From: Mycolicibacterium parafortuitum
Lineage (GTDB): Bacteria > Actinomycetota > Actinomycetes > Mycobacteriales > Mycobacteriaceae
Reading direction: 5' to 3'
NCBI RefSeq assembly: GCF_010725485.1
Contig: NZ_AP022598.1
Span: 2,728,001 to 2,792,000, forward strand
Length of the DNA stretch: 64,000 nucleotides
A program made the position numbers and the translations under genes. Positions 23,056 to 32,512 of the stretch are shown piece after piece (position 1 is the first letter of the stretch; every line of letters starts with the position of its first letter). Below the pieces are notes generated by a model. That model ran no database searches and was not told the origin of the DNA. It saw only the letters and a program-made list of their open reading frames with translations.

Positions 23056-23532
23056 TCACCGTCCCTGCGCCGCGTCCCCGCGCAACGTCATCACCGTACT
23101 GGTGACGGTCGCGGCGACCTTGCCGTCCGCGCGCGTCACGTCGCATGCGTAGTGCGTGATCGTCCTACCGTGATGTGTGGTCCGCGCGGTCGCGGTCAAC
23201 GTGTCCACCCACACCGGGCGCAGAAACGCGGCGCGAATGTCGATGCTGGTGAACGTCTCTCCGTGCGCCATCAGCGTGGAGTGCGCCGTGCCGATCGCGG
23301 CATCGGCCAATTCGACGAGGAACCCGCCGTGCACGGTGCCCTGCTGATTGCCGTGCCGGCGCGGATCCACCGACACCCGCACCGATGCGGATCCGGCGCC
23401 GACGGACGCGATCTCGAAGCCCAGTAGACCGGAGATGGCGGTGGGGTAGCGCATATGGATCGCTGTGTCCGGAGCCGCACCGTCGACGAGCTGCCTGAGA
23501 TGTTCCAGCACCGGCAACGTGGTGTGCTGCAT
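23056..23532 (-). CDS. PaaI-family hotdog thioesterase
   Basis: A 158-aa hotdog-fold acyl-CoA thioesterase. NQQGTVHGGFLVELADAAIG contains the HGG(F) helix start and catalytic acidic residue typical of PaaI-type enzymes; TSIDIRAAFLRPV is the following strand. The ATG at 23532 follows GGAGG at 6 nt; an in-frame start at 23559 is rejected. The gene is divergent from a MocR-type regulator with only 73 bp between them, so it may be controlled by it, and convergent with the MpaB-like gene (3 bp). It hydrolyses acyl- or aryl-CoA thioesters by family analogy. Confidence 0.85.
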   Translation of the reverse strand: MQHTTLPVLEHLRQLVDGAAPDTAIHMRYPTAISGLLGFEIASVGAGSASVRVSVDPRRHGNQQGTVHGGFLVELADAAIGTAHSTLMAHGETFTSIDIRAAFLRPVWVDTLTATARTTHHGRTITHYACDVTRADGKVAATVTSTVMTLRGDAAQGR

Positions 23533-23605
23533 GGAGCCTCCTCGAGAAATCAACCGCACCAGGACGACTCGACGCTAGAAAACGTGTCATAGTGCAATCA
23601 AGAAA

Positions 23606-23629
23606 TTGTCCTACAGACAAGGGGTTGTC
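23606..23629. promoter_or_regulatory. Likely MocR operator: three TTGTC half-sites
   Basis: TTGTC (23606-23610), inverted GACAA (23616-23620) and a direct TTGTC (23625-23629) form an inverted pair plus a direct repeat 19 bp apart. MocR regulators often bind such mixed repeats next to their own gene. The array covers the only plausible start codon of the regulator. Confidence 0.5.
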
Positions 23630-24976
23630 CTGCGGGTCCACCGACACACCGACGTCGCCGACGACCTCGCCGCGCAGATCCGGGCCGGAACGCTGCCGGC
23701 GGGCACGCGGCTACCGACGCACCGGGCGCTGGCCGCCGAATACGGCATCGCGGTGGCCACGGCCACGAAGGTGTATCGGCTGCTCGCCGACGCCGGGCTG
23801 GTGGTCGGTGAGCCCGGTAGGGGCACGTTCGTCCGCGACCTGAGCGGATTCGCCGGGATCGAGCCGCAGCGCCGGACACCGGCGGAGCGCATCGCCGACC
23901 TGTCGTTCAACCAGCCGCTGGCGGCTGTGCAGAGTGAGCAGTTGAGGCAGGCGCTGCGCGACCTCGCCGGCGGGGGTGACCTCGCCGCGCTTCTCATGCA
24001 GGAGCCACCCGGCGGTCGCCGTCGCGGGCAGGCCGCGGTGGCCACCTACCTGCTCGGTCACGGTGTCGATGTCGCGCCCGACGCGGTGGTGCTGACCGCG
24101 GGCGGACAGCAGGGGCTCGATGCCGTGCTGGGCGCCGTGGCCGCACCGGGATCGCTCGTGGCGGTGGACGCCCTGACCTACCCGGGGATCAAGCTCGCGG
24201 CGGCGGCGCGCCGTGTCGAGTTGGCGCCGATCCCGGTCGACGCGGCGGGGATGGACCTCGACCACCTGGACCGGCTCTGCGCGCGGCGGCCGGTGACGGC
24301 GCTGTATTGCACTCCGACGCTGCACAATCCGCTCGGATTCGTGCTCAGTATCGCCGACCGCCGCCACCTCGCCCGGGTCGCGCGACGACACGACCTCGCG
24401 GTGATCGAGGACGCGGTGTACGCGTTCCTGGAGCCGGGTCACCCGCCCCTGGCCACGCTGGCGCCGGAACGCACCTTCTACGTCGGATCGCTGTCGAAGA
24501 GTCTGGCCCCCGGAATCCGGTTCGGATTCGTGGTGACACCGCGGAACCGGCGTGAGGCGCTGATCCGCGCGCTGCGCACCGGGAGCTGGGGCACGTCGAC
24601 CATCGCGACCGAGCTGGCCACCCGATGGCTGACCGACGGCACCGCCGAGCAGCTGGAAGTGTTGCGGCGCAAAGATGCCCGGCGCCGGCAGGAGCTGGCC
24701 CGCACCGAGCTCGCCGGGCTCGGCTACCACGGCCACCCCGGCTCCTATATCGGCTGGCTTCCACTGCCGGAGGAAGTGCGCAGCGACGTCATCGCGCACC
24801 GACTCGCCGAGGCGGGGATTCTGGTGTCCACCGCCGACGCGTTCGCGACGACGAAGTCGGTGCCGAACGCGATCCGCCTCGCCCTGGCGACCCCGGCGGA
24901 GGCGGTTCTGCAGCGCGCGCTCCGGGAGATCCGCGGGCGAGTGGTTCGGCATCTGCCGGCGCACCCGGTCATCTGA
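23606..24976 (+). CDS. MocR-type GntR/aminotransferase-like regulator
   Basis: A 456-aa protein with an N-terminal GntR winged helix (about residues 12-78: LAAQIRAGTLPAGTRLPTHRALAAEYGIAVATATKVYRLLADAGLVVGEPGRGTFV) fused to a fold-type-I aminotransferase domain. The PLP Lys is in VGSLSKSLAPGIRFGF and the phosphate and ring region in TPTLHNPLG. Such fusions sense PLP-linked amines or amino acids and usually control the divergent neighbour, here the thioesterase. The only in-frame start is the TTG at 23606, which lies inside the TTGTC repeat array, so a leaderless transcript or tight autoregulation is possible. Confidence 0.87.
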   Translation: MSYRQGVVLRVHRHTDVADDLAAQIRAGTLPAGTRLPTHRALAAEYGIAVATATKVYRLLADAGLVVGEPGRGTFVRDLSGFAGIEPQRRTPAERIADLSFNQPLAAVQSEQLRQALRDLAGGGDLAALLMQEPPGGRRRGQAAVATYLLGHGVDVAPDAVVLTAGGQQGLDAVLGAVAAPGSLVAVDALTYPGIKLAAAARRVELAPIPVDAAGMDLDHLDRLCARRPVTALYCTPTLHNPLGFVLSIADRRHLARVARRHDLAVIEDAVYAFLEPGHPPLATLAPERTFYVGSLSKSLAPGIRFGFVVTPRNRREALIRALRTGSWGTSTIATELATRWLTDGTAEQLEVLRRKDARRRQELARTELAGLGYHGHPGSYIGWLPLPEEVRSDVIAHRLAEAGILVSTADAFATTKSVPNAIRLALATPAEAVLQRALREIRGRVVRHLPAHPVI

Positions 24977-25255
24977 GCCCGCGCTCGCCGCGCCATTCCT
25001 GGTGCATAAGTTAATGCTGAGACAGAAGGTAACTGCACCCTCGTCTGGTCCGGACAAGGTAGCCACAGAAATTTTACACCTGTAAAGACAGTGCTCAGCA
25101 CCTATTTTGTGCTCGACTGGCCTATTAGCTGATCTTGAAGCGGATCAGATGTTAAATTACTACTCCGTAAAAGGACGTGTCGCTTCATCGGCCGCTCCCA
25201 GGGCCGGGTGAGCCGGGCTCGCCCGTGCTCGACACGAGAGAGCGAAGGAGCTCGC
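24977..25255 (+). promoter_or_regulatory. AT-rich upstream region of the giant surface-protein gene
   Basis: This 279-bp gap is strikingly AT-rich for the genome. It contains TTTACA-CC-TGTAAA (25073-25086, perfect 6-bp arms), the short hairpin GTGCT-C-AGCAC and CTGATC (25129-25134) paired with GATCAG (25143-25148). A run TGTTAAATTAC near 25150 could hold a -10 element. Several regulators or a long structured leader are possible; no known riboswitch class was recognised. Confidence 0.5.
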
Positions 25256-28200
25256 ATGGCTGCGGCTAGCCCCCCGAAACCGCGCCGGACGAAGGGCCGC
25301 CACCGCAAAACCGTCACCAGTCCGATGGCGAACTGGCTGAAGGTGGGCGCCGCCGGTATCGGGCTCGCCGCCGCGATCGCCGGCGGGCAGGGCGTGGCCG
25401 CGGCCTCCACGGACGACGCGTCCAGCGGCAAGCCCAGCGCAGGCGGCGACGACAGGCCCACCCGCACGTCGGCAGCCGCGGACTCGTCGGCCGGTGATTC
25501 CGACTCCGACGCGGCCTCGGTGGGACCGTCGGTCGCCTCGCGCAAGCCCGCGTCGACCCGGTCGTCCACCCCGCCCGCAGCGGCGGACACCGATGACGAC
25601 AGCGCCGAGCCCGAGGTGGTCGACGACGCTGTCGAGGACCCCGACGACGAAACCGAGGCCCCCACACCGTCACCGCATCCCGCGGCACCCGAGGAGTCCG
25701 AGGAGCCCGAGGACATCGACACCGAGGAGGCGCCGGACCCCGTCCACGACGCGCCGTCCCCCGTCGAGGAGCCCGCGGCCGGGGAACAGCAACCCGACGC
25801 CCCGCCACCGGCGCAGGCCACCGCCGACGCGGCGTCGACAGGCGACATCACGAGCGCGACCGCCGAGACGCCGCCGGAGCCGCCGGCTGTGGTCATCGAG
25901 ATCGTCGACGAAGTGCTCAACTGGCTGGGACTGGGCCCCCGCGGCGGTATCACGCTGCCGACGGGCATGACGGATTCACTGTGGCTGCTGCTGCGCCACT
26001 CCTTCCAGAACCGGCCCGGCTGGGCCTCGGCGGTCGCCCATCAGGGGAACACTCTCGTCACCGGCGGCGACCCGATGCGGGAACTCTTCCGGGAGGCGAT
26101 CCAGGCCGAATTCAGCAAGAAGTACGGATGGATCCCCGTGGTGGGTTCCGTGGCCCACGGCATCAGCCTCATCGGCAACCTCGGTGAGCTCGGCGCAGCG
26201 ATCCTGCGCGGAGACCGCGCGGACATCGCCGACGAATTCGGGGACATCACCCGCGATCTCGTCGGCACGATCCCGATCATCGGCGCCCCGATCGCGGCGA
26301 ACATGTACACCGCGCAGGCCGAGGCACGGGTGGCCGCCGCGATCCAGAGCGGCCAGTTCGCGGCCGCTCAGGCGACGCCCGAGGACGAGCACGCACTCAA
26401 CACCCTCACCCAGATCCTGCTGCAGCTCTCCGGTTGGCCGGAGCCGCCCAAGAACTTCGTCACGCCCGCCGACTACACGCTGGATCAGACGCTCGACGCC
26501 CACAACGATCTGCTCGACCTGCTGGTCGCGAATCCGACTCCGACCACGAAGTGGATTCCCGACACCCTGGCGCTGATCAACCTGTTCATCAAGTCGGCGC
26601 TGCCGGGTTACACGTTCTCGGACGGCCTCAACACCTTCGCCGACCTGCTCAACCGACTGGTACCGCCCTACACGATCGAACCAGGTGCCGACATCCTGAT
26701 CACCAAGACCTCCGTCGCCAGCGCCAGTATGGGTGCTCTGGTCAGCATCCTCAACGAACTGCTGGGCGGGAACTTCGATCCCGAGAGCATCCGGGACGCG
26801 GCAGTCGTCGGCGGGACACAGGGATTCCTCTCCCCGGCAAGTGTTCTCGGTATGTCGGTGAACAGCGGAGCCGAGCCCAACCCATGGTCGCTGATGGCCT
26901 ATATCGCCTTGGTCGGGGTGTACCGGCGGTTCCAGTGGGTGGGGCTCAACCACCTCCCGGTGGTGACCGGCCAGACGCAGAACAGCCAGATCCTGCTCAC
27001 CACCAGTGGTTCCGTGCAGGCCTACGACCCCGACGGCGATGTGCTGACGTATTCGGTGTCCGAGCAGCCGGCCAACGGCATCGTCACGATCAACCCGCTG
27101 GTCGCCGGCGGGTGGATCTACACCCGCACGTCGAACTGGACGCACACCGGCACCGACACGTTCGAGATGACGATCAGCGACGGGCTGTTCCCGTCCGCCG
27201 AGCGCCCGTATTCGCCCGACGGCCACACCGTCACCGTCACCGTCACCGTGAACTACACCGGGGTCGCGAACAACCAGCCGACGATCATCGCGCTGCCCGG
27301 GCTGCCCGACGCGATGGGCATCGTCCGGGGCAGCGCGTCGGGCAACGACATCGACGGAGACACACTGACCTACAGCCTGGTCAACCCGGGAACCTCGGGG
27401 GCGACCAGCACGTCGATCTACACCAACGACGGCGGTATCGTCCAACTCAACAGCGCCACCGGAGAATTCGTCTACATCCCGAAGGTGTCGACCGCGCTGA
27501 TCCCGGCGCTCAACACCGACTCGTTCCAAGTCCAGGTGTCCGACGGGCGCGGCGGTACGGCCACCGCCACCGTGCTGGTCCTGTCGCACCTGCGGGTCGG
27601 AACCTCGGTGACCGGTACCGGCGCCTACGTCGAGCACGGCAAGGTGGACGTCCCGACCCCGGACGTCGGACTGCTGACCTACAGCATCGGCACCCAGGGG
27701 GCAAAGGGCACCGCCGTCGTCAACCCCGACGGCACCTACACCTACACCCGCAGCAACACCGCCACCGGAAGCACGGACGACACGTTCACGATCATCGGCA
27801 CCGACGCGAACGGCAAGTCGGTGACCCTGCCGGTGGTGTCGGTGTCACCGCCGTTGATCGCGGTGACGCCGACGACGACGGTGTCGGGGGAGACGTTCAC
27901 CCCACGTGGCTGGCTGCTCGGTGCCGTGGTCACGCCCGCCACCCAGACCACCAACGGGACGATGAGCGGAATCGACGACAACGGACAACCGGTGTCGATC
28001 GGCGCTGGGCTCTACAACACCGAGAAGGGCGGAACCGTCCTCATCCTCGGTTCCGGCGGCGGATTCACCTACACCAACACCAGCTATGGGGACGTGTTCC
28101 ACAAGGCCGCCGCGATCAACGCGCCCGATTCCGACAAGTACGACACCGTCAAGATCACCGTCACCGATTCGCTGGGCCGCACCGGCGAAGTCACCTTCCA

Positions 28201-29440
28201 CATCCTGTTGCGCACCGAGAACAGCACGCCGTCCTCCAGTGCATCGGTGGGCAGCCCCAACCAACTCGGTGTCGTGCGCGGTTCGGTGTCCGGCGAGGAC
28301 CGGGAAGGTGATTCGTTCACCTACTCCCTGGCCGGGGCCGGCAACCCGGCCGGTGCGACCGCGACCTCGACGTACACCGCCAACGGCGGCATCGTATCGC
28401 TGAACTGGGACGGCACCTTCACCTACATCCCGAACAAGTCTGCGGCAACAGCGGATTCGTTCCGGGTACTGGTCTCCGACGGGCACGGCGGCACCACCAC
28501 GCAGACGGTGAACGTGTCGCTGAGCACGCCGTCGCCGACGGCGAACATCAACACCTCGACGCTGAACCAGGTCACCGGCCAGCTCTTCGTCCCGCCCGCC
28601 GATCTCGGGCTGATGACATACAGCCTCGGCACCCCGCCGACCAAGGGCACCGTGTCCGTCGACGCCGGCGGGGTGTTCAACTACACCCGGACCAGTCCGG
28701 GGCACACCACCACACCGCCGGACACCTTCACGATCATCGGCACCGAGGTGACCACCGGCAAGACGGTCACGATCGCGACGATCACGGTCAGCCCGAAGGT
28801 GGTGAACACCCCTCCGGCCGGTGGCACGACGACGATCAGCACACACAGCCAGACCAGCAACCTCATCAACCGGACCCAGACCACCACCGGAACGATCGGC
28901 GCATCCGACGCCGACGGAGATCCGCTGACGTTCGACGCCGGAACGTTCTCGACGACCAACGGCGGCGAGGTCACGATCGCGGCCAACGGTTCGTTCTCGT
29001 ACACGATCAGCAAGGGCCTTCTGAGTTCCTACTATCACGACGCGGCGAAGATCGGTGCCGGCGGCACCGCGGTCAGAGACCAGTTCACCGTCACGGTGCG
29101 CGATCAGTTCGGCGGTGTCACCTCGTTCATCGCGACAGTGCCGATCTACGCGATGAATTCGGCGCCGAACGCTCCCACCGGCGGCGTCTTCTGGCCCCTC
29201 GTGAACGACTGGACCTCGGTTTTCGCCACCGACCCCGACGGGGACTCGCTGACCTACACCATCACCAAGCAGCCGCAGCATGGGTCCGCGTCGTACAACC
29301 CGGTCAGCCAGGTCCTGAGCACCTCGGGTACGCAGAACAACGACACCATCATCCTGACCGTGACCGACGGCTACTACGTGGTGGTCGACGGCATGGTCAC
29401 GACGACGCCCGCGAGTGCGTCGCGGACCTACACCGTCTGA
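25256..29440 (+). CDS. Giant exported Ig-like/VCBS-repeat surface protein
   Basis: A 1394-aa protein. The ATG at 25256 follows AAGGAG (MAAASPPKPRRTKGRHRK); an upstream frame start at 25208 is rejected. A long basic signal region with a hydrophobic core (about residues 27-50) ends AAAST. An acidic Pro/Ser/Asp-rich linker follows (to about 205), then a helical domain specific to such proteins (about 210-570). From about 590 to the end come Ig-like/VCBS or cadherin-like repeats marked by YDPDGDVLTYSV, NDIDGDTLTYSL and SDADGDPLTFDA, each with GTF-Y and D-F-V strands. Asp-rich DxDGD loops suggest Ca2+ binding. It is probably an adhesin. It is convergent, 10 bp away, with a related protein. Confidence 0.8.
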   Translation: MAAASPPKPRRTKGRHRKTVTSPMANWLKVGAAGIGLAAAIAGGQGVAAASTDDASSGKPSAGGDDRPTRTSAAADSSAGDSDSDAASVGPSVASRKPASTRSSTPPAAADTDDDSAEPEVVDDAVEDPDDETEAPTPSPHPAAPEESEEPEDIDTEEAPDPVHDAPSPVEEPAAGEQQPDAPPPAQATADAASTGDITSATAETPPEPPAVVIEIVDEVLNWLGLGPRGGITLPTGMTDSLWLLLRHSFQNRPGWASAVAHQGNTLVTGGDPMRELFREAIQAEFSKKYGWIPVVGSVAHGISLIGNLGELGAAILRGDRADIADEFGDITRDLVGTIPIIGAPIAANMYTAQAEARVAAAIQSGQFAAAQATPEDEHALNTLTQILLQLSGWPEPPKNFVTPADYTLDQTLDAHNDLLDLLVANPTPTTKWIPDTLALINLFIKSALPGYTFSDGLNTFADLLNRLVPPYTIEPGADILITKTSVASASMGALVSILNELLGGNFDPESIRDAAVVGGTQGFLSPASVLGMSVNSGAEPNPWSLMAYIALVGVYRRFQWVGLNHLPVVTGQTQNSQILLTTSGSVQAYDPDGDVLTYSVSEQPANGIVTINPLVAGGWIYTRTSNWTHTGTDTFEMTISDGLFPSAERPYSPDGHTVTVTVTVNYTGVANNQPTIIALPGLPDAMGIVRGSASGNDIDGDTLTYSLVNPGTSGATSTSIYTNDGGIVQLNSATGEFVYIPKVSTALIPALNTDSFQVQVSDGRGGTATATVLVLSHLRVGTSVTGTGAYVEHGKVDVPTPDVGLLTYSIGTQGAKGTAVVNPDGTYTYTRSNTATGSTDDTFTIIGTDANGKSVTLPVVSVSPPLIAVTPTTTVSGETFTPRGWLLGAVVTPATQTTNGTMSGIDDNGQPVSIGAGLYNTEKGGTVLILGSGGGFTYTNTSYGDVFHKAAAINAPDSDKYDTVKITVTDSLGRTGEVTFHILLRTENSTPSSSASVGSPNQLGVVRGSVSGEDREGDSFTYSLAGAGNPAGATATSTYTANGGIVSLNWDGTFTYIPNKSAATADSFRVLVSDGHGGTTTQTVNVSLSTPSPTANINTSTLNQVTGQLFVPPADLGLMTYSLGTPPTKGTVSVDAGGVFNYTRTSPGHTTTPPDTFTIIGTEVTTGKTVTIATITVSPKVVNTPPAGGTTTISTHSQTSNLINRTQTTTGTIGASDADGDPLTFDAGTFSTTNGGEVTIAANGSFSYTISKGLLSSYYHDAAKIGAGGTAVRDQFTVTVRDQFGGVTSFIATVPIYAMNSAPNAPTGGVFWPLVNDWTSVFATDPDGDSLTYTITKQPQHGSASYNPVSQVLSTSGTQNNDTIILTVTDGYYVVVDGMVTTTPASASRTYTV

Positions 29441-29450
29441 GCGGTCTGGC

Positions 29451-31208
29451 TCAGGCGACCCGGTAGCCGAGGTCCTTCAGGATCCCGCGCTCGATCGGGC
29501 TCAGTACCCGCACCGCGATACCCTCCGGGAGATACGCGTTCATCATCTTGACGTTGTTGCCGGTGTAGAACCTGTCGTCCAGATGGGTCACCGAACTGCC
29601 GCCATCCCACGGATTAACGGTCAGCAGCGGCACCAGGTTGCCGTTGTTGGCGGCGACCGCGTTGGCGCCCCCGAAGAAGAGGCCACCGTTGCCGCCGGTG
29701 AGATTCGGATCGAATGCCGAGTTCCACACGTAGCGGCGCCGATCCACCGTCCGGACACCACCGGCGGTCACGACGAAGCTGTCGAAGATCGTCCAGGTCC
29801 GTTGCGTGTTCTTGCCCGCCGGTCCGATGCTGGCGTCGAAGCCGAAGGTGTGCAGCAACTCGTGCATCACGGTTCCGACGAAGTCGTACTCGTCGGCTGC
29901 GATCTCGGAGGTGAACGACCACGACGCGGACAGGTTGAAGTCGATGTCGCCGTCGAACTCGTCGCCGTTGCTGTCCCGGCCGGTGAGGATCTTGTTCTGC
30001 ACCACGGTGCGGTGGAAACCTGGCGAGTCGCTGACCGAAGGACTTGTGGCCGAAGCGAAACCGGAGTTGCGGCCGACCGCTTTGATCGTCAGCGTGACCG
30101 GCGTGGTGACCATGAAGTACCGGGCCAGCGAGTCCGCGCCGGTCTGTAGCGCGGTGCGGGCCTCGTCGGTCCACACCACCTCGCCGTCGTAGGTGAAGGA
30201 GAACTTGAGCGCCCCTTGGTTGACCAGGATTCCGGTCGTGGTGCCGGGCCGGCCGAGGAGATCGAGAAGATTCACGTGCGCGCCGCGGTCGATCGCGGTC
30301 ACGGAGAAGCTGTCGACGCCGGCAAATCCCTGGCCCGGGGTGTAGGTGTAGGTGCCGTCCGGGTTCAGCGCGACGGTGCCGTACTGCGGCCTTCTGTTGA
30401 GGCGCACCGTGATCGGATCGCCTTCGGGGTCGACCGCGTTGATCGTCCCGGTGACCGGGCCGTCGAGCTGGCCTGAGATCTGCACCGGATCGAGCATGGG
30501 GTCCAGGTTGAAGAACGTGTTGCGGACGAAGTTCAGCGTCGAGGTCAGGTTCTGCTTGGCGGGGTCGTTGACCGGCAGCGCCACGATCCACGTCTGGGCC
30601 GCGGCCATGAACTCGGCGATGGCCTTGGCTGCGCTCTGCTGTCTGCGTTCGGCGAGGGCGTCCCAGGACGTCGACGTGCCCGCGGGCGTCACGACCGCTG
30701 TCGGGGCGGGGGAGACGACGATCGGGTCGGACGAGTCTTCCTCGGGTGCGTCCGCCGGCTCGCGATCCGGCGCGGCGGTGACCGCGACCTTCGCGTGGCT
30801 GCGTGAGCGCGCGGGAACCTCCCGCGCCTCGGTCTCCTCGTCCTCGGCAACCGCCTCGTCGGCTTCCGTGTCGGGGTCGCTGGAATCGTCAGAGTGGTCG
30901 GCGGAGTCGTCGGCGGCGTCGTCGGTGTCGCCGTCCTCGGTGCCGGTGTCGCTCGACACCTCATCCGAATCCGTATCCGAATCCGGATTCGAATCCGACG
31001 CAGAATCCGATGCGGATACCGACGACGAGGTGTCCGGGGACTCCGCGGCGGCCACACCGATCTGCGCGTCGATCAGTGACAACCCGAGCAGTGCGGCGCC
31101 CATACCGACCGACGCCGCCCCGGCGGCAAGCCAGCGCCGGACGGCGAAGCTCTCGGCGCGGCGGACCGAGGCGTTGCCGAGCTGGCCGGCTCTGTTCGCC
31201 TGCGCCAT
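29451..31208 (-). CDS. Exported Ig-like-repeat protein with HExxH metalloprotease-like motif
   Basis: A 585-aa protein. The ATG at 31208 follows GGGAG; the frame is open to 32273, but that part is only the shadow of the DUF4436 gene. Signal region residues 20-55 end in AAAES. Then comes an Asp/Ser-rich acidic linker (57-130), a Pro-rich stretch, one Ig-like/VCBS domain (about 245-308, DPEGDPITV to FSVTAIDRG), and a C-terminal domain containing MHELLHTFGFD (residues 448-458). The HExxHxxG core is present but the third metzincin ligand is not exactly placed. It may be a secreted zinc protease. It shares linker style and repeats with its convergent partner. Confidence 0.78.
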   Translation of the reverse strand: MAQANRAGQLGNASVRRAESFAVRRWLAAGAASVGMGAALLGLSLIDAQIGVAAAESPDTSSSVSASDSASDSNPDSDTDSDEVSSDTGTEDGDTDDAADDSADHSDDSSDPDTEADEAVAEDEETEAREVPARSRSHAKVAVTAAPDREPADAPEEDSSDPIVVSPAPTAVVTPAGTSTSWDALAERRQQSAAKAIAEFMAAAQTWIVALPVNDPAKQNLTSTLNFVRNTFFNLDPMLDPVQISGQLDGPVTGTINAVDPEGDPITVRLNRRPQYGTVALNPDGTYTYTPGQGFAGVDSFSVTAIDRGAHVNLLDLLGRPGTTTGILVNQGALKFSFTYDGEVVWTDEARTALQTGADSLARYFMVTTPVTLTIKAVGRNSGFASATSPSVSDSPGFHRTVVQNKILTGRDSNGDEFDGDIDFNLSASWSFTSEIAADEYDFVGTVMHELLHTFGFDASIGPAGKNTQRTWTIFDSFVVTAGGVRTVDRRRYVWNSAFDPNLTGGNGGLFFGGANAVAANNGNLVPLLTVNPWDGGSSVTHLDDRFYTGNNVKMMNAYLPEGIAVRVLSPIERGILKDLGYRVA

Positions 31209-31400
31209 CGCAATACTCCCGTGATCTGTTGGAGTGCACGGTAACCTACGGGCGCGCACGGCGGCGCGGGATTTGCGGCCGCTCCGACAATTTATATGAT
31301 CCGCGCCCGACTGGTCCGCCTCCGTCCAATTGTGGCAAATGATCGTGGCCGTCGAATCAGTTCCCGCGGAACACGGCCGGAATTCGTTTGACCCGCTAAT

Positions 31401-32270
31401 ATGCCTCCGGTGCCACACGAGAGCCGACAACCGCTGCGCAGACGGATCCGCATCACGTCCAGCATCGTCATCGTCGGATTGATCTATGCTGCTTCGCTTT
31501 TCGGATACTGGTGGATCAGCAGCTCGTACCCCGCGCTGAGTCCGTTCGATCCGGCACCGGCCGAGTATCCGGTGGTCTCGATCGACATGGACACCATCCA
31601 CACCGCGACGAACGAACTCGAGGTCGACGTTCTGCTGATCGCGCCGGAACGCTATGTCGACCCTCGGCTGGGGGTGTTGAACACCGACATCGCGATCCGG
31701 ATTCATCCGTGGGTCAATCTGGGCGAGCTGAAGTTCCCGAAGGGGGAGACGCCGGGCAGCATCACCGCCACCGTCGAGGCGCACGGTGACGCCGACTACT
31801 GGCCCTTCGACACGTACGCCACCAAACCGCTGACCGCCGATGCGCTGATCGGTTCGGGCGAGCAGCGCACCATCGAACCGGCCGACATCAGGGTCAGCGG
31901 CGGGATCGAGGGCTGGAACGTCCAGGTCGACCAGACGGAGTCGGACCCGTCCGCATCGGTCATCGAGCTGAGTCGGCACCGCGGCACGTTGGCCTTCGAC
32001 CTCGGCGTCGTGCTCGTCCTGATCGCGCTGCCCGCGATGGCGATGATCGTCGCCATCGAGACCATCATGGGAAGAAGGCAGTTCCTGCCGCCGCTGTTCA
32101 CCTGGTTCGCGGCGATGCTCTTCGCCGTGGTCCCGCTGCGCAACATCCTGCCCGGCGCTCCGCCGCCGGGCGCGTGGATCGATCAGGCGATCGTGATCTG
32201 GGTGCTCATCGCGCTGGTGGCCGCGATGGCCATCTACGTCGTCGCCTGGTACCGCTACAGCAAGCTGTGA
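31401..32270 (+). CDS. DUF4436 membrane protein
   Basis: A 289-aa protein of the actinobacterial DUF4436 family: one N-terminal transmembrane helix (about residues 20-40, SSIVIVGLIYAASLFGYWW), a large extracytoplasmic beta domain (NELEVDVLLIAPERYVDPRLGVLNTDIAIRIHPWVNLGELKFPKGETPG) and three C-terminal helices (about 195-285). The block DADYWPFDTY recalls the lumenal domain of such proteins. Function is unknown. It is divergent from the metalloprotease-like gene, with an AT-rich 192-bp gap between them. Confidence 0.75.
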   Translation: MPPVPHESRQPLRRRIRITSSIVIVGLIYAASLFGYWWISSSYPALSPFDPAPAEYPVVSIDMDTIHTATNELEVDVLLIAPERYVDPRLGVLNTDIAIRIHPWVNLGELKFPKGETPGSITATVEAHGDADYWPFDTYATKPLTADALIGSGEQRTIEPADIRVSGGIEGWNVQVDQTESDPSASVIELSRHRGTLAFDLGVVLVLIALPAMAMIVAIETIMGRRQFLPPLFTWFAAMLFAVVPLRNILPGAPPPGAWIDQAIVIWVLIALVAAMAIYVVAWYRYSKL

Positions 32271-32512
32271 CACCAGGGAGCGATGGTCGACGTCGGGTAC
32301 TCACGAGGGGACCGACAGCACATCCGACGCCGACCATCGCGGCTCCAACGTCGGCCGCGCATCGCAGCTCGCGCGAAAGTACCACGGTAAAAGGCCAGTT
32401 GAAGCCCAGTTCCGTCGTTCAGCCTCGTATTGCTCGCGTCTGCAAAAGCTTTGGATGAACATGCAAACAGATCGGCTGCGATCCGGGTGCGCCGCGAAGC
32501 TATCGTGAAGCC

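Noticed and set aside
24977..25255. Known riboswitch (c-di-AMP or cobalamin type) before the giant surface protein
   Set aside because: The short palindromes do not form the conserved cores of either class.
25976..27637. 553-aa open frame opposite the giant surface protein
   Set aside because: Antisense shadow; composition is dominated by Arg, Gly, Val and Asp from mirrored codons with no domain.
27845..29281. 478-aa minus-strand frame within the Ig-like repeats
   Set aside because: Repeat-derived antisense shadow with no start signal.
26641..29440. CRISPR-like or tandem DNA repeats in the surface-protein gene
   Set aside because: The repeats are protein-level Ig-like domains that diverge strongly in DNA; no regular repeat/spacer units.
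31209..32273. N-terminal extension of the HExxH protein
   Set aside because: This part of the frame lies opposite the DUF4436 gene and has shadow composition; a signal peptide and ribosome site are present at 31208.
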